Below, piece by piece: positions 37,173 through 47,636 of a stretch of DNA of 64,000 bases (position 1 is its first letter; every line of letters starts with the position of its first letter). The DNA lies in contig NC_092338.1 in assembly GCF_046630445.1 (NCBI RefSeq), forward strand, positions 145,771,501 through 145,835,500, written 5' to 3'. The notes below the pieces were generated by a model that worked only from the letters and a program-made list of their open reading frames with translations, had not been told where the DNA came from and made no database searches. This DNA comes from Rutidosis leptorrhynchoides. Its lineage: Eukaryota > Streptophyta > Magnoliopsida > Asterales > Asteraceae. Position numbers and translations under genes: made by a program.

Positions 37173-37787
37173 ATGTCTACCTCTAGAACAAGTTCCATTG
37201 ACTCACCTAATAATAATGAAGAGTCAAATGTAAATTGGAATGATTTGTGGACTGATTCACAAGTTCCCGAAGAAGAACAGGAAGAAGAGTCAGAACCGGA
37301 AGAAGAATCGGAACCGGAAGAAGAATCGGAACCGGATGAAGAAATAGAACCGGTGGGGGAAATAATAAAACGGTTAAGTAAAAGAAAATCCTCAACCAAC
37401 CGACCAAAGTTAATTATGGTCAATGGTGTTTCCGCCAAGGAAGCAAAATATTGGGAGGATTACCAATTCTCCGATGAATCGGATTCCGACGAGAATTCCG
37501 ATGATGTTATAGAAATTACCCCAACTGAATTTAAAAAGGCAAAAGAAAATAATAAGGGAAAGGGCATAAAAATAGAGAAATCTAATTCCAACCCCGATGA
37601 ACTTTATATGTATCGTCAACCCCCGAAGTCCTTAAGTTGTAACAATGACCCGGGAACCTCTAAACCACCAGGTTTTTCTAAACCAATGTGGACAACGACG
37701 GCTCGTATTAGGGGAACATCATATATCCCTAGAAACTTGGCAAAACGAACCAAAACCGAAGAAGAAGAAACGAGCGAGTCGGAATAA
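37173..37787 (+). CDS. Acidic accessory protein of element F, 204 aa, unknown function
   Basis: The first frame after the primer site, in the sense direction and ahead of gag. It has a Ser-rich start, then a strongly acidic tract with tandem EEESEPE-type repeats (residues about 32-60). A short basic stretch (KRLSKRKSSTNRPK, about 66-79) and a second acidic zone (SDESDSDENSDD) follow, then Lys-rich and Pro-rich segments and an acidic tail. No membrane segment, zinc knuckle or enzyme motif is seen, and I do not recognise a family. Low complexity suggests an unstructured protein. An AG immediately precedes the ATG, and the F-box frame starts about 140 bases downstream. It may act with the F-box protein, since the two are neighbours, but that is inference. 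Confidence 0.7.
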   Translation: MSTSRTSSIDSPNNNEESNVNWNDLWTDSQVPEEEQEEESEPEEESEPEEESEPDEEIEPVGEIIKRLSKRKSSTNRPKLIMVNGVSAKEAKYWEDYQFSDESDSDENSDDVIEITPTEFKKAKENNKGKGIKIEKSNSNPDELYMYRQPPKSLSCNNDPGTSKPPGFSKPMWTTTARIRGTSYIPRNLAKRTKTEEEETSESE

Positions 37788-37924
37788 GATAGTTGTATTC
37801 GTGTGGTGTAATATATGTAATATAGTGTTCTTATGCTTTATGATATATGTAAAAATTGCTTGTATTAATAAGTATTTTCTTTATGAATCTAACTCTTGTC
37901 TATTTTACAGTTTAAAAACACAAA

Positions 37925-38608
37925 ATGGATAGACAACCCAATATTTTAAGAGACCTACCCGGAGACATGATTGATGAAATCTTGTCTAGAGTCGGCCAGA
38001 ATTCTTCGGCACAACTATTTAAGGCGAGATCAGTTTGTAAGACATTCGAAGAACGTTCCAAGAATGTCTTGGTTTATAAGAGACTTTCGTTTGAAAGATG
38101 GGGGATATCACATTGGGAAACCCATAAGTTACGATGTGTTTACTTTGACGCATATATTGCGGGGAACCCAAATGCTATTTTACGCAACGGGTTAAGAAAT
38201 TATTTTGACTCAATATATCCGAATATTGGACTTCGTGATTTAGAAAAAGCGGCTAACATGCAACATAAAGAAGCATGTTATGCTTACGGATTAGTAATGT
38301 TCGCTTCTCACCAAAGTGAGAACAAGAACATCGGGCTACAACTATTAAACAAAACGTTTCCACAAGTGACGGAGTCGGTAATTGGGGTAAGAAATGAGGT
38401 TTTTAGATTATTACGGGACTGTTGGACATTACGTAACCCTCGTCCCTTTGATAACGTTACAACACGCTGTCTTATCAACGGCCATAACGGTTATGTTGCA
38501 CGAGACCAAGGATGGGAAGTAGTCCTAGTAAAACTAGAATGCATGACTTGTTTCTGGACGTATGAATTACGTGTCTTTATTGCCTTTGCTGAACGACTTG
38601 TGTACTAG
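37925..38608 (+). CDS. F-box protein carried by retrotransposon F, 227 aa
   Basis: F-box proteins are substrate receptors of SCF ubiquitin ligases and bind SKP1 through the F-box. Residues about 8-50 fit an F-box: LRDLPGDMIDEILSRVG, then LFKARSVCKTFEE and VYKRLSF. The middle part (NPNAILRNGLRNYF, GLRDLEKAANMQHKEACYAYGL) fits the Sel1-like/helical repeat seen in plant At2g35280-like F-box proteins. A Cys-containing C-terminal part follows (CLINGH, LECMTCFW). The frame is intact and intronless, starts at ATGGATAG after a TCTATTTTACAG acceptor-like sequence, and lies between the acidic frame and gag inside an element with matching TSDs. It therefore moves with the retrotransposon. Capture from a host gene is the simplest explanation. 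Its target is unknown. Confidence 0.8.
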   Translation: MDRQPNILRDLPGDMIDEILSRVGQNSSAQLFKARSVCKTFEERSKNVLVYKRLSFERWGISHWETHKLRCVYFDAYIAGNPNAILRNGLRNYFDSIYPNIGLRDLEKAANMQHKEACYAYGLVMFASHQSENKNIGLQLLNKTFPQVTESVIGVRNEVFRLLRDCWTLRNPRPFDNVTTRCLINGHNGYVARDQGWEVVLVKLECMTCFWTYELRVFIAFAERLVY

Positions 38609-38798
38609 CTAGAATTGTCTTCACAACTATCTTGTATCAAAGTTATTGTGTGCTATATTTCATGCTTTATGTAAAATAAGCGGTATTGTAAGTTTGTAAA
38701 ATATTGTATAAAAGTTTGAATGCGAAATATTATTATAATCAGTTTTTCATATAGAATTGTAGTAGTTGAATTGTATATTAGCTACTAAGTATGAACTT

Positions 38799-38818
38799 AA
38801 CGGGTAGGTACTACCCGA
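38799..38818 (+). promoter_or_regulatory. Internal copy of polypurine-junction motif in F
   Basis: AACGGGTAGGTACTACCCGA shares AACGGGTAGGTAC with the sequence abutting the 3' LTR (43544-43556) and contains the inverted repeat CGGGTA/TACCCG. The same motif is in A (15845), B (7506) and C (1902). It could act as a second plus-strand priming site or an RNA hairpin. Its role is inferred. Confidence 0.45.
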
Positions 38819-38949
38819 ATTTAAACTTATAAAACGCTAATATGAAGAAAAAGCTTTTATAAATGAGTTCATATTATGCTACAAAATACTATTAACTACT
38901 CTTAATATTCTGTATGATTAACTTGTTCCATTTAACTATTTTGAAGGAA

Positions 38950-41900
38950 ATGGCACCGACTACTCGACACACCGTGAATATGAATGAAGAGGAATTCCGT
39001 ACTTTTCTAGCTTCAAACATAGCCGCAGTACAGGCTGCGCTACATACCAACAATAACCTTGGATCTAGCAGTACAGGAAATCGTGTAGGATGCACCTACA
39101 AAGAATTCACTGCCTGCAAACCTTTGGAATTTGATGGAACCGAAGGACCGATCGGATTGAAACGGTGGACCGAGAAGGTTGAATCGGTGTTTGCCATAAG
39201 TAAGTGTACTGAAGAGGACAAAGTGAAGTACGCTACGCATACCTTCACAGGTTCTGCGTTAACATGGTGGAATACCTATCTAGAGCAAGTGGGACAAGAT
39301 GATGCGTACGCACTACCGTGGTCAGCATTCAAGCACTTGATGAACGAGAAGTACCGTCCCAGAACCGAGGTCAATAAGCTCAAGACAGAACTTAGAGGGT
39401 TACGAACCCAAGGATTTGATATTACCACGTACGAAAGACGATTCACAGAATTGTGCCTATTGTGTCCGGGAGCATTCGAAGATGAGGAAGAGAAGATCGA
39501 CGCGTTTGTGAAAGGATTACCGGAAAGAATCCAAGAAGATATAAGTTCACACGAGCCCGCCTCCATACAACAGGCATGTAGAATGGCTCACAAACTAGTG
39601 AACCAGATTGAAGAAAGAATTAAAGAACAGACTGCTGAAGAGGCCAATGTGAAGCAAGTCAAAAGAAAGTGGGAGGAAAACGGTGATAAGAATCACCAAT
39701 ACAACAACAACAGCAATTACAACAATAATCGCAACAATTATCCCAACAATCGCAACATCAATCGCAACTACAACAAACGGCCCAACAACAACAACAATAA
39801 CAACAGCAACTACAACAATCATCCCAACAACAATAATAACCGCAACAACAACAACAATCAGAAGCAGCTATGCCAAAGGTGTGAAAAGAATCACTCGGGG
39901 TTCTGCACCAAATTTTGCAACAAGTGTAAAAGAAATGGTCATAGCGCGACGAAGTGTGAGGTCTACGGACCAGGGGTTAATAGAACGAAAGGAACAAATG
40001 GTGTCGGAACGAGTAATGGCGGAGCAAGTAGTGTCGGAGCAAGTTATGCCAATGTAGTTTGTTATAAATGTGGAAAACCAGGCCACATTATTAGAAATTG
40101 CCCGAACCAGGAGAACACGAATGGACAAGGCCGTGGAAGAGTTTTCAATATTAATGCGGCAGAGGCACAGGAAGACCCGGAGCTTGTTACGGGTACGTTT
40201 CTTATTGACAATAAATCTGCTTACGTTTTATTTGATTCGGGTGCGGATAGAAGCTATATGAGTAGAGATTTTTGTGCTAAATTAAGTTGTCCATTGACGC
40301 CTTTGGATAGTAAATTTTTACTCGAATTAGCAAATGGTAAATTAATTTCAGCAGATAATATATGTCGGAATCGAGAAATTAAACTGGTTAGCGAAACATT
40401 TAAGATTGATTTGATACCAGTAGAGTTAGGGAGTTTTGATGTGATAATCGGTATGGACTGGTTGAAAGAAGTGAAAGCGGAGATCGTTTGTTACAAAAAT
40501 GCAATTCGCATTATACGAGAAAAAGGAAAACCCTTAATGGTGTACGGAGAAAAGGGCAACACGAAGCTACATCTTATTAGTAATTTGAAGGCACAAAAAC
40601 TAATAAGAAAAGGTTGCTATGCTGTTCTAGCACACGTCGAGAAAGTACAAACTGAAGAAAAGAGCATCAATGATGTTCCCATTGCAAAAGAATTTCCCGA
40701 TGTATTTCCGAAAGAATTACCGGGATTACCCCCACATCAATTCGTTGAATTTCAAATAGATCTTGTACCAGGAGCTGCACCAGTAGCTCGTGCTCCTTAC
40801 AGACTCGCACCCAGCGAGATGAAAGAACTACAAAGCCAATTACAAGAACTTTTAGAGCGTGGTTTCATTCGACCAAGCACATCACCGTGGGGAGCTCCTG
40901 TTTTGTTTGTCAAGAAGAAAGATGGTACATTCAGGTTGTGTATCGACTACCGAGAGTTGAACAAACTTACCATCAAGAACCGCTACCCACTACCGAGAAT
41001 CAACGACTTATTTGATCAACTACAAGGCTCGTCTGTTTATTCAAAGATTGACTTACGTTCCGGGTATCATCAAATGCGGGTGAAAGAAGATGATATTCCA
41101 AAGACTGCTTTCAGAACACGTTACGGTCATTACGAGTTTATGGTCATGCCGTTTGGTTTAACTAATGCACCAGCTGTGTTCATGGACCTTATGAACCGAG
41201 TGTGTGGACCATACCTTGACAAGTTTGTCATTGTTTTCATTGATGACATACTTATTTACTCAAAGAATGACCAAGAACACGGTGAACATTTGAGAAAGGT
41301 GTTAGAAGTAATGAGGAAGGAAGAATTGTACGCTAAGTTTTCAAAGTGTGCATTTTGGTTGGAAGAAGTTCAATTCCTCGGTCACATAGTGAACAAAGAA
41401 GGTATTAAGGTGGATCCGGTAAAGATAGAAACTGTTGAAAAGTGGGAAACCCCGAAAACTCCGAAACACATACGCCAGTTTTTAGGACTAGCTGGTTACT
41501 ACAGAAGGTTCATCCAAGACTTTTCCAGAATAGCAAAACCCTTGACTGCATTAACGCATAAAGGGAAGAAATTTGAATGGAATGATGAACAAGAGAAAGC
41601 GTTTCAGTTATTAAAGAAAAAGCTAACTACGGCACCTATATTGTCATTGCCTGAAGGGAATGATGATTTTGTGATTTATTGTGATGCATCAAAGCAAGGT
41701 CTCGGTTGTGTATTAATGCAACAAACGAAGGTGATTGCTTATGCGTCTAGACAATTGAAGATTCACGAACAAAATTATACGACGCATGATTTGGAATTAG
41801 GCGCGGTTGTTTTTGCATTAAAGACTTGGAGGCACTACTTATATGGGGTCAAAAGTATTATATATACCGACCACAAAAGTCTTCAACACATATTTAATCA

Positions 41901-43521
41901 GAAACAACTGAATATGAGGCAGCGTAGGTGGATTGAATTGTTGAATGATTACGACTTTGAGATTCGTTACCACCCGGGGAAGGCAAATGTGGTAGCCGAT
42001 GCCTTGAGCAGGAAGGACAGAGAACCCATTCGAGTAAAATCTATGAATATAATGATTCATAATAACCTTACTACTCAAATAAAGGAGGCGCAACAAGGAG
42101 TTTTAAAAGAGGGAAATTTAAAGGATGAAATACCCAAAGGATCGGAGAAGCATCTTAATATTCAGAAAGACAGAACCCGGTATAGGGCTGAAAGGATTTG
42201 GGTACCAAAATTTGGAGATATGAGAGAAATGGTACTTAGAGAAGCTCATAAAACCAGATACTCAATACATCCTGGAACGGGGAAGATGTACAAGGATCTC
42301 AAGAAACATTTTTGGTGGCCGGGTATGAAAGCCGATGTTGCTAAATACGTAGGAGAATGTTTGACGTGTTCTAAGGTCAAAGCTGAGCATCAGAAACCAT
42401 CAGGTCTACTTCAACAACCCGAAATCCCGGAATGGAAATGGGAAAACATTACCATGGATTTCATCACTAAATTGCCAAGGACTACAAGTGGTTTTGATAC
42501 TATTTGGGTAATAGTTGATCGTCTCACCAAATCAGCACACTTCCTGCCAATAAGAGAAGATGACAAGATGGAGAAGTTAGCACGACTGTATTTGAAGGAA
42601 GTCGTCTCCAGACATGGAATACCAATCTCTATTATCTCTGATAGGGATGGCAGATTTATTTCAAGATTCTGGCAGACATTACAGCAAGCATTAGGAACTC
42701 GTCTAGACATGAGTACTGCCTATCATCCACAAACTGATGGGCAGAGCGAAAGGACGATACAAACGCTTGAAGACATGCTACGAGCATGTGTTATTGATTT
42801 CGGAAACAGTTGGGATCGACATCTACCATTAGCAGAATTTTCCTACAACAACAGCTACCATTCAAGCATTGAGATGGCGCCGTTTGAAGCACTTTATGGT
42901 AGAAAGTGCAGGTCTCCGATTTGTTGGAGTGAAGTGGGGGATAGACAGATTACGGGTCCGGAGATTATACAAGAAACTACCGAGAAGATCATCCAAATTC
43001 AACAACGGTTGAAAACCGCCCAAAGTCGACAAAAGAGCTACGCTGACATTAAAAGAAAAGATATAGAATTTGAAATTGGAGAGATGGTCATGCTTAAAGT
43101 TGCACCTTGGAAAGGCGTTGTTCGATTTGGTAAACGAGGGAAATTAAATCCAAGGTATATTGGACCATTCAAGATTATTGATCGTGTCGGACCAGTAGCT
43201 TACCGACTAGAGTTACCTCAACAACTCGCGGCTGTACATAACACTTTCCACGTCTCGAATTTAAAGAAATGTTTTGCTAAAGAAGATCTCACTATTCCGT
43301 TAGATGAAATCCAAATCAACGAAAAACTTCAATTCATCGAAGAACCCGTCGAAATAATGGATCGTGAGGTTAAAAGACTTAAGCAAAACAAGATACCAAT
43401 TGTTAAGGTTCGATGGAATGCTCGTAGAGGACCCGAGTTCACCTGGGAGCGTGAAGATCAGATGAAGAAGAAATACCCGCATCGATTTACAGAAGATTCG
43501 TCAACACCTTCAACAGCTTAA
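38950..43521 (+). CDS. gag-pol: Gag-Pol polyprotein of chromovirus F, intact
   Basis: A single open frame of 1523 codons encodes every core function. The start at 38950 (ATGGCACCG after TTTTGAAGGAA) is preferred over 38914 because element K starts gag at the matching place. Order: Gag domain (residues about 50-225), Asn-rich linker (about 240-300), Cys/His knuckles including [14 protein letters not shown] and [14 protein letters not shown], and protease [10 protein letters not shown] (Asp about 429). Reverse transcriptase has FIDDIL (Asp 765-766), RNase H has [10 protein letters not shown] and TDHKSLQH, and integrase has an H-H-C-C finger. The catalytic Asp about 1170, Asp 1231 and Glu 1267 keep the D-35-E spacing. 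A GPY/F-like module and a C-terminal chromodomain-like segment ([17 protein letters not shown]) end the protein. No defect is seen. gag and pol share one frame. Confidence 0.95.
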   Translation: MAPTTRHTVNMNEEEFRTFLASNIAAVQAALHTNNNLGSSSTGNRVGCTYKEFTACKPLEFDGTEGPIGLKRWTEKVESVFAISKCTEEDKVKYATHTFTGSALTWWNTYLEQVGQDDAYALPWSAFKHLMNEKYRPRTEVNKLKTELRGLRTQGFDITTYERRFTELCLLCPGAFEDEEEKIDAFVKGLPERIQEDISSHEPASIQQACRMAHKLVNQIEERIKEQTAEEANVKQVKRKWEENGDKNHQYNNNSNYNNNRNNYPNNRNINRNYNKRPNNNNNNNSNYNNHPNNNNNRNNNNNQKQLCQRCEKNHSGFCTKFCNKCKRNGHSATKCEVYGPGVNRTKGTNGVGTSNGGASSVGASYANVVCYKCGKPGHIIRNCPNQENTNGQGRGRVFNINAAEAQEDPELVTGTFLIDNKSAYVLFDSGADRSYMSRDFCAKLSCPLTPLDSKFLLELANGKLISADNICRNREIKLVSETFKIDLIPVELGSFDVIIGMDWLKEVKAEIVCYKNAIRIIREKGKPLMVYGEKGNTKLHLISNLKAQKLIRKGCYAVLAHVEKVQTEEKSINDVPIAKEFPDVFPKELPGLPPHQFVEFQIDLVPGAAPVARAPYRLAPSEMKELQSQLQELLERGFIRPSTSPWGAPVLFVKKKDGTFRLCIDYRELNKLTIKNRYPLPRINDLFDQLQGSSVYSKIDLRSGYHQMRVKEDDIPKTAFRTRYGHYEFMVMPFGLTNAPAVFMDLMNRVCGPYLDKFVIVFIDDILIYSKNDQEHGEHLRKVLEVMRKEELYAKFSKCAFWLEEVQFLGHIVNKEGIKVDPVKIETVEKWETPKTPKHIRQFLGLAGYYRRFIQDFSRIAKPLTALTHKGKKFEWNDEQEKAFQLLKKKLTTAPILSLPEGNDDFVIYCDASKQGLGCVLMQQTKVIAYASRQLKIHEQNYTTHDLELGAVVFALKTWRHYLYGVKSIIYTDHKSLQHIFNQKQLNMRQRRWIELLNDYDFEIRYHPGKANVVADALSRKDREPIRVKSMNIMIHNNLTTQIKEAQQGVLKEGNLKDEIPKGSEKHLNIQKDRTRYRAERIWVPKFGDMREMVLREAHKTRYSIHPGTGKMYKDLKKHFWWPGMKADVAKYVGECLTCSKVKAEHQKPSGLLQQPEIPEWKWENITMDFITKLPRTTSGFDTIWVIVDRLTKSAHFLPIREDDKMEKLARLYLKEVVSRHGIPISIISDRDGRFISRFWQTLQQALGTRLDMSTAYHPQTDGQSERTIQTLEDMLRACVIDFGNSWDRHLPLAEFSYNNSYHSSIEMAPFEALYGRKCRSPICWSEVGDRQITGPEIIQETTEKIIQIQQRLKTAQSRQKSYADIKRKDIEFEIGEMVMLKVAPWKGVVRFGKRGKLNPRYIGPFKIIDRVGPVAYRLELPQQLAAVHNTFHVSNLKKCFAKEDLTIPLDEIQINEKLQFIEEPVEIMDREVKRLKQNKIPIVKVRWNARRGPEFTWEREDQMKKKYPHRFTEDSSTPSTA

Positions 43522-43556
43522 AATTTCGGGACGAAATTTATTTAACGGGTAGGTAC
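43521..43556 (+). promoter_or_regulatory. Element F: terminal hairpin and polypurine junction
   Basis: AAATTTCGGGACGAAATTT (43521-43539) is a perfect 8-bp inverted repeat with a 3-base loop that begins in the gag-pol stop codon. It is followed by ATTTAACGGGTAGGTAC up to the 3' LTR. Plus-strand DNA synthesis should start here. Confidence 0.7.
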
Positions 43557-46500
43557 TGTAGTGACCCGAACTTTTCCATGTTTATATATATTAATTGAGA
43601 TTGATATTTACATGATTAAATGTTTCCAACATATTAAGCAATCAAACTTGTTAAGACTTGATTAATTGAAATAGGTTTCATATAGACAATTGACTACCCA
43701 AGTTGACCGGTGATTCACGAACGTTAAAAATTGTAAAAACTATATGATGACATATATATGGTTATATATATAGTTTACATGATATTATGATAAGTAAACA
43801 TATCATTAAGTATATTAACAATGAACTACATATGTAAAAACAAGACTACTAACTTAATGATTTTGAAACGAGACATATATGTAACGATTATCATTGTAAC
43901 GACATTTAATGTATATATATCATATTAAGATATATTCATACATCATAATATCATGATAATATAATAATTTAAAATCTCTTTTGATATTATAAACATTGGG
44001 TTAACAACATTTAACAAGATCGTTAACCTAAAGGTTTCAAAACAACATTTACATGTAACGACTAACGATGACTTAACGACTCAGTTAAAATGTATATACA
44101 TGTAGTGTTTTAATATGTATTCATACACTTTTGAAAGACTTCAAGACACTTATCAAAATACTTCTACTTAACAAAAATGCTTACAATTACATCCTCGTTC
44201 AGTTTCATCAACAATTCTACTCGTATGCACCCGTATTCGTACTCGTACAATACACAGCTTTTAGATGTATGTACTATTAGTATATACACTCCAATGATCA
44301 GCTCTTAGCAGCCCATGTGAGTCACCTAACACATGTGGGAACCATCATTTGGCAACTAGCATGAAATATCTCATAAAATTACAAAAATATGAGTAATCAT
44401 TCATGACTTATTTACATGAAAACAAAATTACATATCCTTTATATCTAATCCATACACCAACGACCAAAAACACATACAAACACTTTAATTCTTCAATTTT
44501 CTTCATCTAATTGATCTCTCTCAAGTTCTATCTTCAAGTTCTAAGTGTTCTTCATAAATTCCAAAAGTTCTAGTTTCATAAAATCAAGAATACTTTCAAG
44601 TTTGCTAGCTCACTTCCAATCTTGTAAGGTGATCATCCAACCTCAAGAAATCTTTGTTTCTTACAGTAGGTTATCATTCTAATACAAGGTAATAATCATA
44701 TTCAAACTTTGGTTCAATTTCTATAACTATAACAATCTTATTTCAAGTGATGATCTTACTTGAACTTGTTTTCGTGTCATGATTCTGCTTCAAGAACTTC
44801 GAGCCATCCAAGGATCCATTGAAGCTAGATCCATTTTTCTCTTTTCCAGTAGGTTTATCCAAGGAAATTAAGGTAGTAATGATGTTCATAACATCATTCG
44901 ATTCATACATATAAAGCTATCTTATTCGAAGATTTAAACTTGTAATCACTAGAACATAGTTTAGTTAATTCTAAACTTGTTCGCAAACAAAAGTTAATCC
45001 TTCTAACTTGACTTTTAAAATCAACTAAACACATGTTCTATATCTATATGATATGCTAACTTAATGATTTAAAACCTGGAAACACGAAAAACACCGTAAA
45101 ACCGGATTTACGCCGTCGTAGTAACACCGCGGGCTGTTTTGGGTTAGTTAATTAAAAACTATGATAAACTTTGATTTAAAAGTTGTTATTCTGAGAAAAT
45201 GATTTTTATTATGAACATGAAACTATATCCAAAAATTATGGTTAAACTCAAAGTGGAAGTATGTTTTCTAAAATGGTCATCTAGACGTCGTTCTTTCGAC
45301 TGAAATGACTACCTTTACAAAAACGACTTGTAACTTATTTTTCCGACTATAAACCTATACTTTTCTGTTTAGATTCATAAAATATAGTTCAATATGAAAC
45401 CATAGCAATTTGATTCACTCAAAACGGATTTAAAATGAAGAAGTTATGGGTAAAACAAGATTGGATAATTTTTCTCATTTTAGCTACGTGAAAATTGGTA
45501 ACAAATCTATTCCAACCATAACTTAATCAACTTGTATTGTATATTATGTAATCTTGAGATACCATAGACACGTATACAATGTTTCGACCTATCATGTCGA
45601 CACATCTATATATATTTCGGAACAACCATAGACACTCTATATGTGAATGTTGGAGTTAGCTATACAGGGTTGAGGTTGATTCCAAAATATATATAGTTTG
45701 AGTTGTGATCAATACTGAGATACGTATACACTGGGCCGTGGATTGATTCAAGATAATATTTATTGATTTATTTCTGTACATCTAACTGTGGACAACTAGT
45801 TATAGGTTACTAACGAGGACAGCTGACTTAATAAACTTAAAACATCAAAATATATTAAAAGTGTTGTAAATATATTTTGAACATACTTTAATATATATGT
45901 ATATATTGTTATAGGTTCGTGAATCAACAGTGGCCAAGTCTTACTTCCCGACGAAGTAAAAATCTGTGAAAGTGAGTTATAGTCCCACTTTTAAAATCTA
46001 ATATTTTTGGGATGAGAATACATGCAGGTTTTATAAATGATTTACAAAATAGACACAAGTACGTGAAACTACATTCTATGGTTGAATTATCGAAATCGAA
46101 TATGCCCCTTTTTATTAAGTCTGGTAATCTAAGAATTAGGGAACAGACACCCTAATTGACGCGAATCCTAAAGATAGATCTATTGGGCCTAACAAACCCC
46201 ATCCAAAGTACCGGATGCTTTAGTACTTCGAAATTTATATCATATCCGAAGGGTGTCCCGGAATGATGGGGATATTCTTATATATGCATCTTGTTATTGT
46301 CGGTTACCAGGTGTTCACCATATGAATGATTTTTATCTCTATGTATGGGATGTGTATTGAAATATGAAATCTTGTGGTCTATTGTTACGATTTGATATAT
46401 ATAGGTTAAACCTATAACTCACCAACATTTTTGTTGATGTTTAAAGCATGTTTATTCTCAGGTGAATATTAAGAGCTTCCGCTGTTGCATACTAAAATAA

Positions 46501-46805
46501 GGACAAGATTTGGAGTCCATGTTTGTATGATATTGTGTAAAAACTGCATTCAAGAAACTGATTTCGATGTAACATATTTGTATTGTAAACCATTATGTAA
46601 TGGTCGTGTGTAAACAGGATATTTTAGATTATCATTATTTGATAATCTACGTAAAGCTTTTTAAACCTTTATTTATGAAATAAAGGTTATGGTTTGTTTT
46701 AAAAAGGAATGCAGTCTTTGAAAAACGTCTCATATAGAGGTCAAAACCTCGCAACGAAATCAATTAATATGGAACGTTTTTAATCAATAAGAACGGGACA
46801 TTTCA
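43557..46805 (+). repeat. Element F: 3' LTR
   Basis: Same length as the 5' LTR and nearly identical. It is followed by the TSD CCAGT. The hairpin reads CAACATTTTTGTTG at 46423-46436. Confidence 0.95.
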
Positions 46806-47636
46806 CCAGTGATTGCAGATAACTGGGTGCAATCATTTGTTTTTGCCAAGTGTTCTGACTTTCCGTTGAGGAACACACAGTCCTATCTGTTTAGGATGGT
46901 GACTGTTCAGCCGCTGAGGAAGCTTTCCGAGATAGGTGAATCGATGGTTGACTAATTGAGGGGCCTGAGGATTCCTCAACGGTCTTATGAGGAGCAGGTG
47001 TTGGTAATGGCTAATGTTAGCAACAACTGGACTCATTCTGATAGGATTCCCGTCGCTCAGAGAGGCGAGAGAGGTATTTGACCGTTTGACGTGTTCCATA
47101 CCCTTTTTATGTAACCATGATGATGATTTACAATTTGTGCAGAGTTGACCGTGTTGGAGGTTCTGAGGGCGGTGAGCCTGGATGGCATGGTTTTTACCGA
47201 TAAAGTGGTTGAAGGGACGACACCGGCGTCCTCCAGCCGTCACAGGGCGTTACCTCCTGAAGATTTGAAATCTTCTAATGGCAGCTCTTTGGAGGGTGGG
47301 CTGATCCGTCGTACCAGGCGTCGGATTGAGTCGGCTGCGGCAGCTGAAGGTACGTGTTAGTCCTGTATTTTATTTAACTTTCTCAACAGTATCTTGTGCG
47401 GATTATATTGTTTTGTTTCATGTTATGCGTAGGTAACACTGGTGTGACCCCTGCGGGGGCGCATGCGTCTGTCCGCATGGTTCGGTTGTTAGAGGGAGAT
47501 GCTCGCCGGAAGGAACTTAAGCCGGTTACGAGGGAGAATCGCGTGACTGAGGGGTCAGCTACTAAAAGGGAGTCGGCTCAAGGGCATCGTCCTGACAAAG
47601 AACCCGCTGTGGAGGCCTCGGATGCTCATCCCCGGC
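46806..47636 (+). pseudogene. Gene J, 3' part after the F insertion
   Basis: Reading across F, the J frame continues as ADNWVQSFVFAKCSDFPLRN and so on. An in-frame TAA at 46953-46955 breaks it, after which the same frame stays coding-like to about 47072. GT/AG-bounded gaps (about 47073-47142 and 47351-47432) suggest two short introns. The exons between and after are Arg/Ser/Glu-rich (SSRHRALPPEDLKSS, ARRKELKPVTREN). The end is removed by element E at 47637. Intron and exon limits are inferred from splice-like sites. Confidence 0.55.

Larger units (their letters stand above)
33715..46805 (+). mobile_element. Element F: young, intact Ty3/gypsy chromovirus carrying an F-box gene
   Basis: Two LTRs of identical length (3249 bp; 33715-36963 and 43557-46805) start TG and end CA. 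They are flanked by TSD CCAGT at 33710-33714 and 46806-46810. I count about seven substitutions between the LTRs. The internal region has a primer site, an acidic 204-aa frame, an F-box frame, an internal polypurine-like motif, a full gag-pol frame and a polypurine junction. The chromodomain-like C-terminus and Met-tRNA primer fit the Tekay/Del branch of chromoviruses. It was inserted into gene J. No coding defect is visible. Confidence 0.95.

Noticed and set aside
37139..37438. Minus-strand Ser-rich frame opposite the acidic gene of F
   Set aside because: Mirror of the GAA-rich acidic repeats on the sense strand.
39595..39822. Minus-strand Val/Ile-rich frame within F gag
   Set aside because: Shadow of the Asn-rich AAC/AAT repeat of gag.
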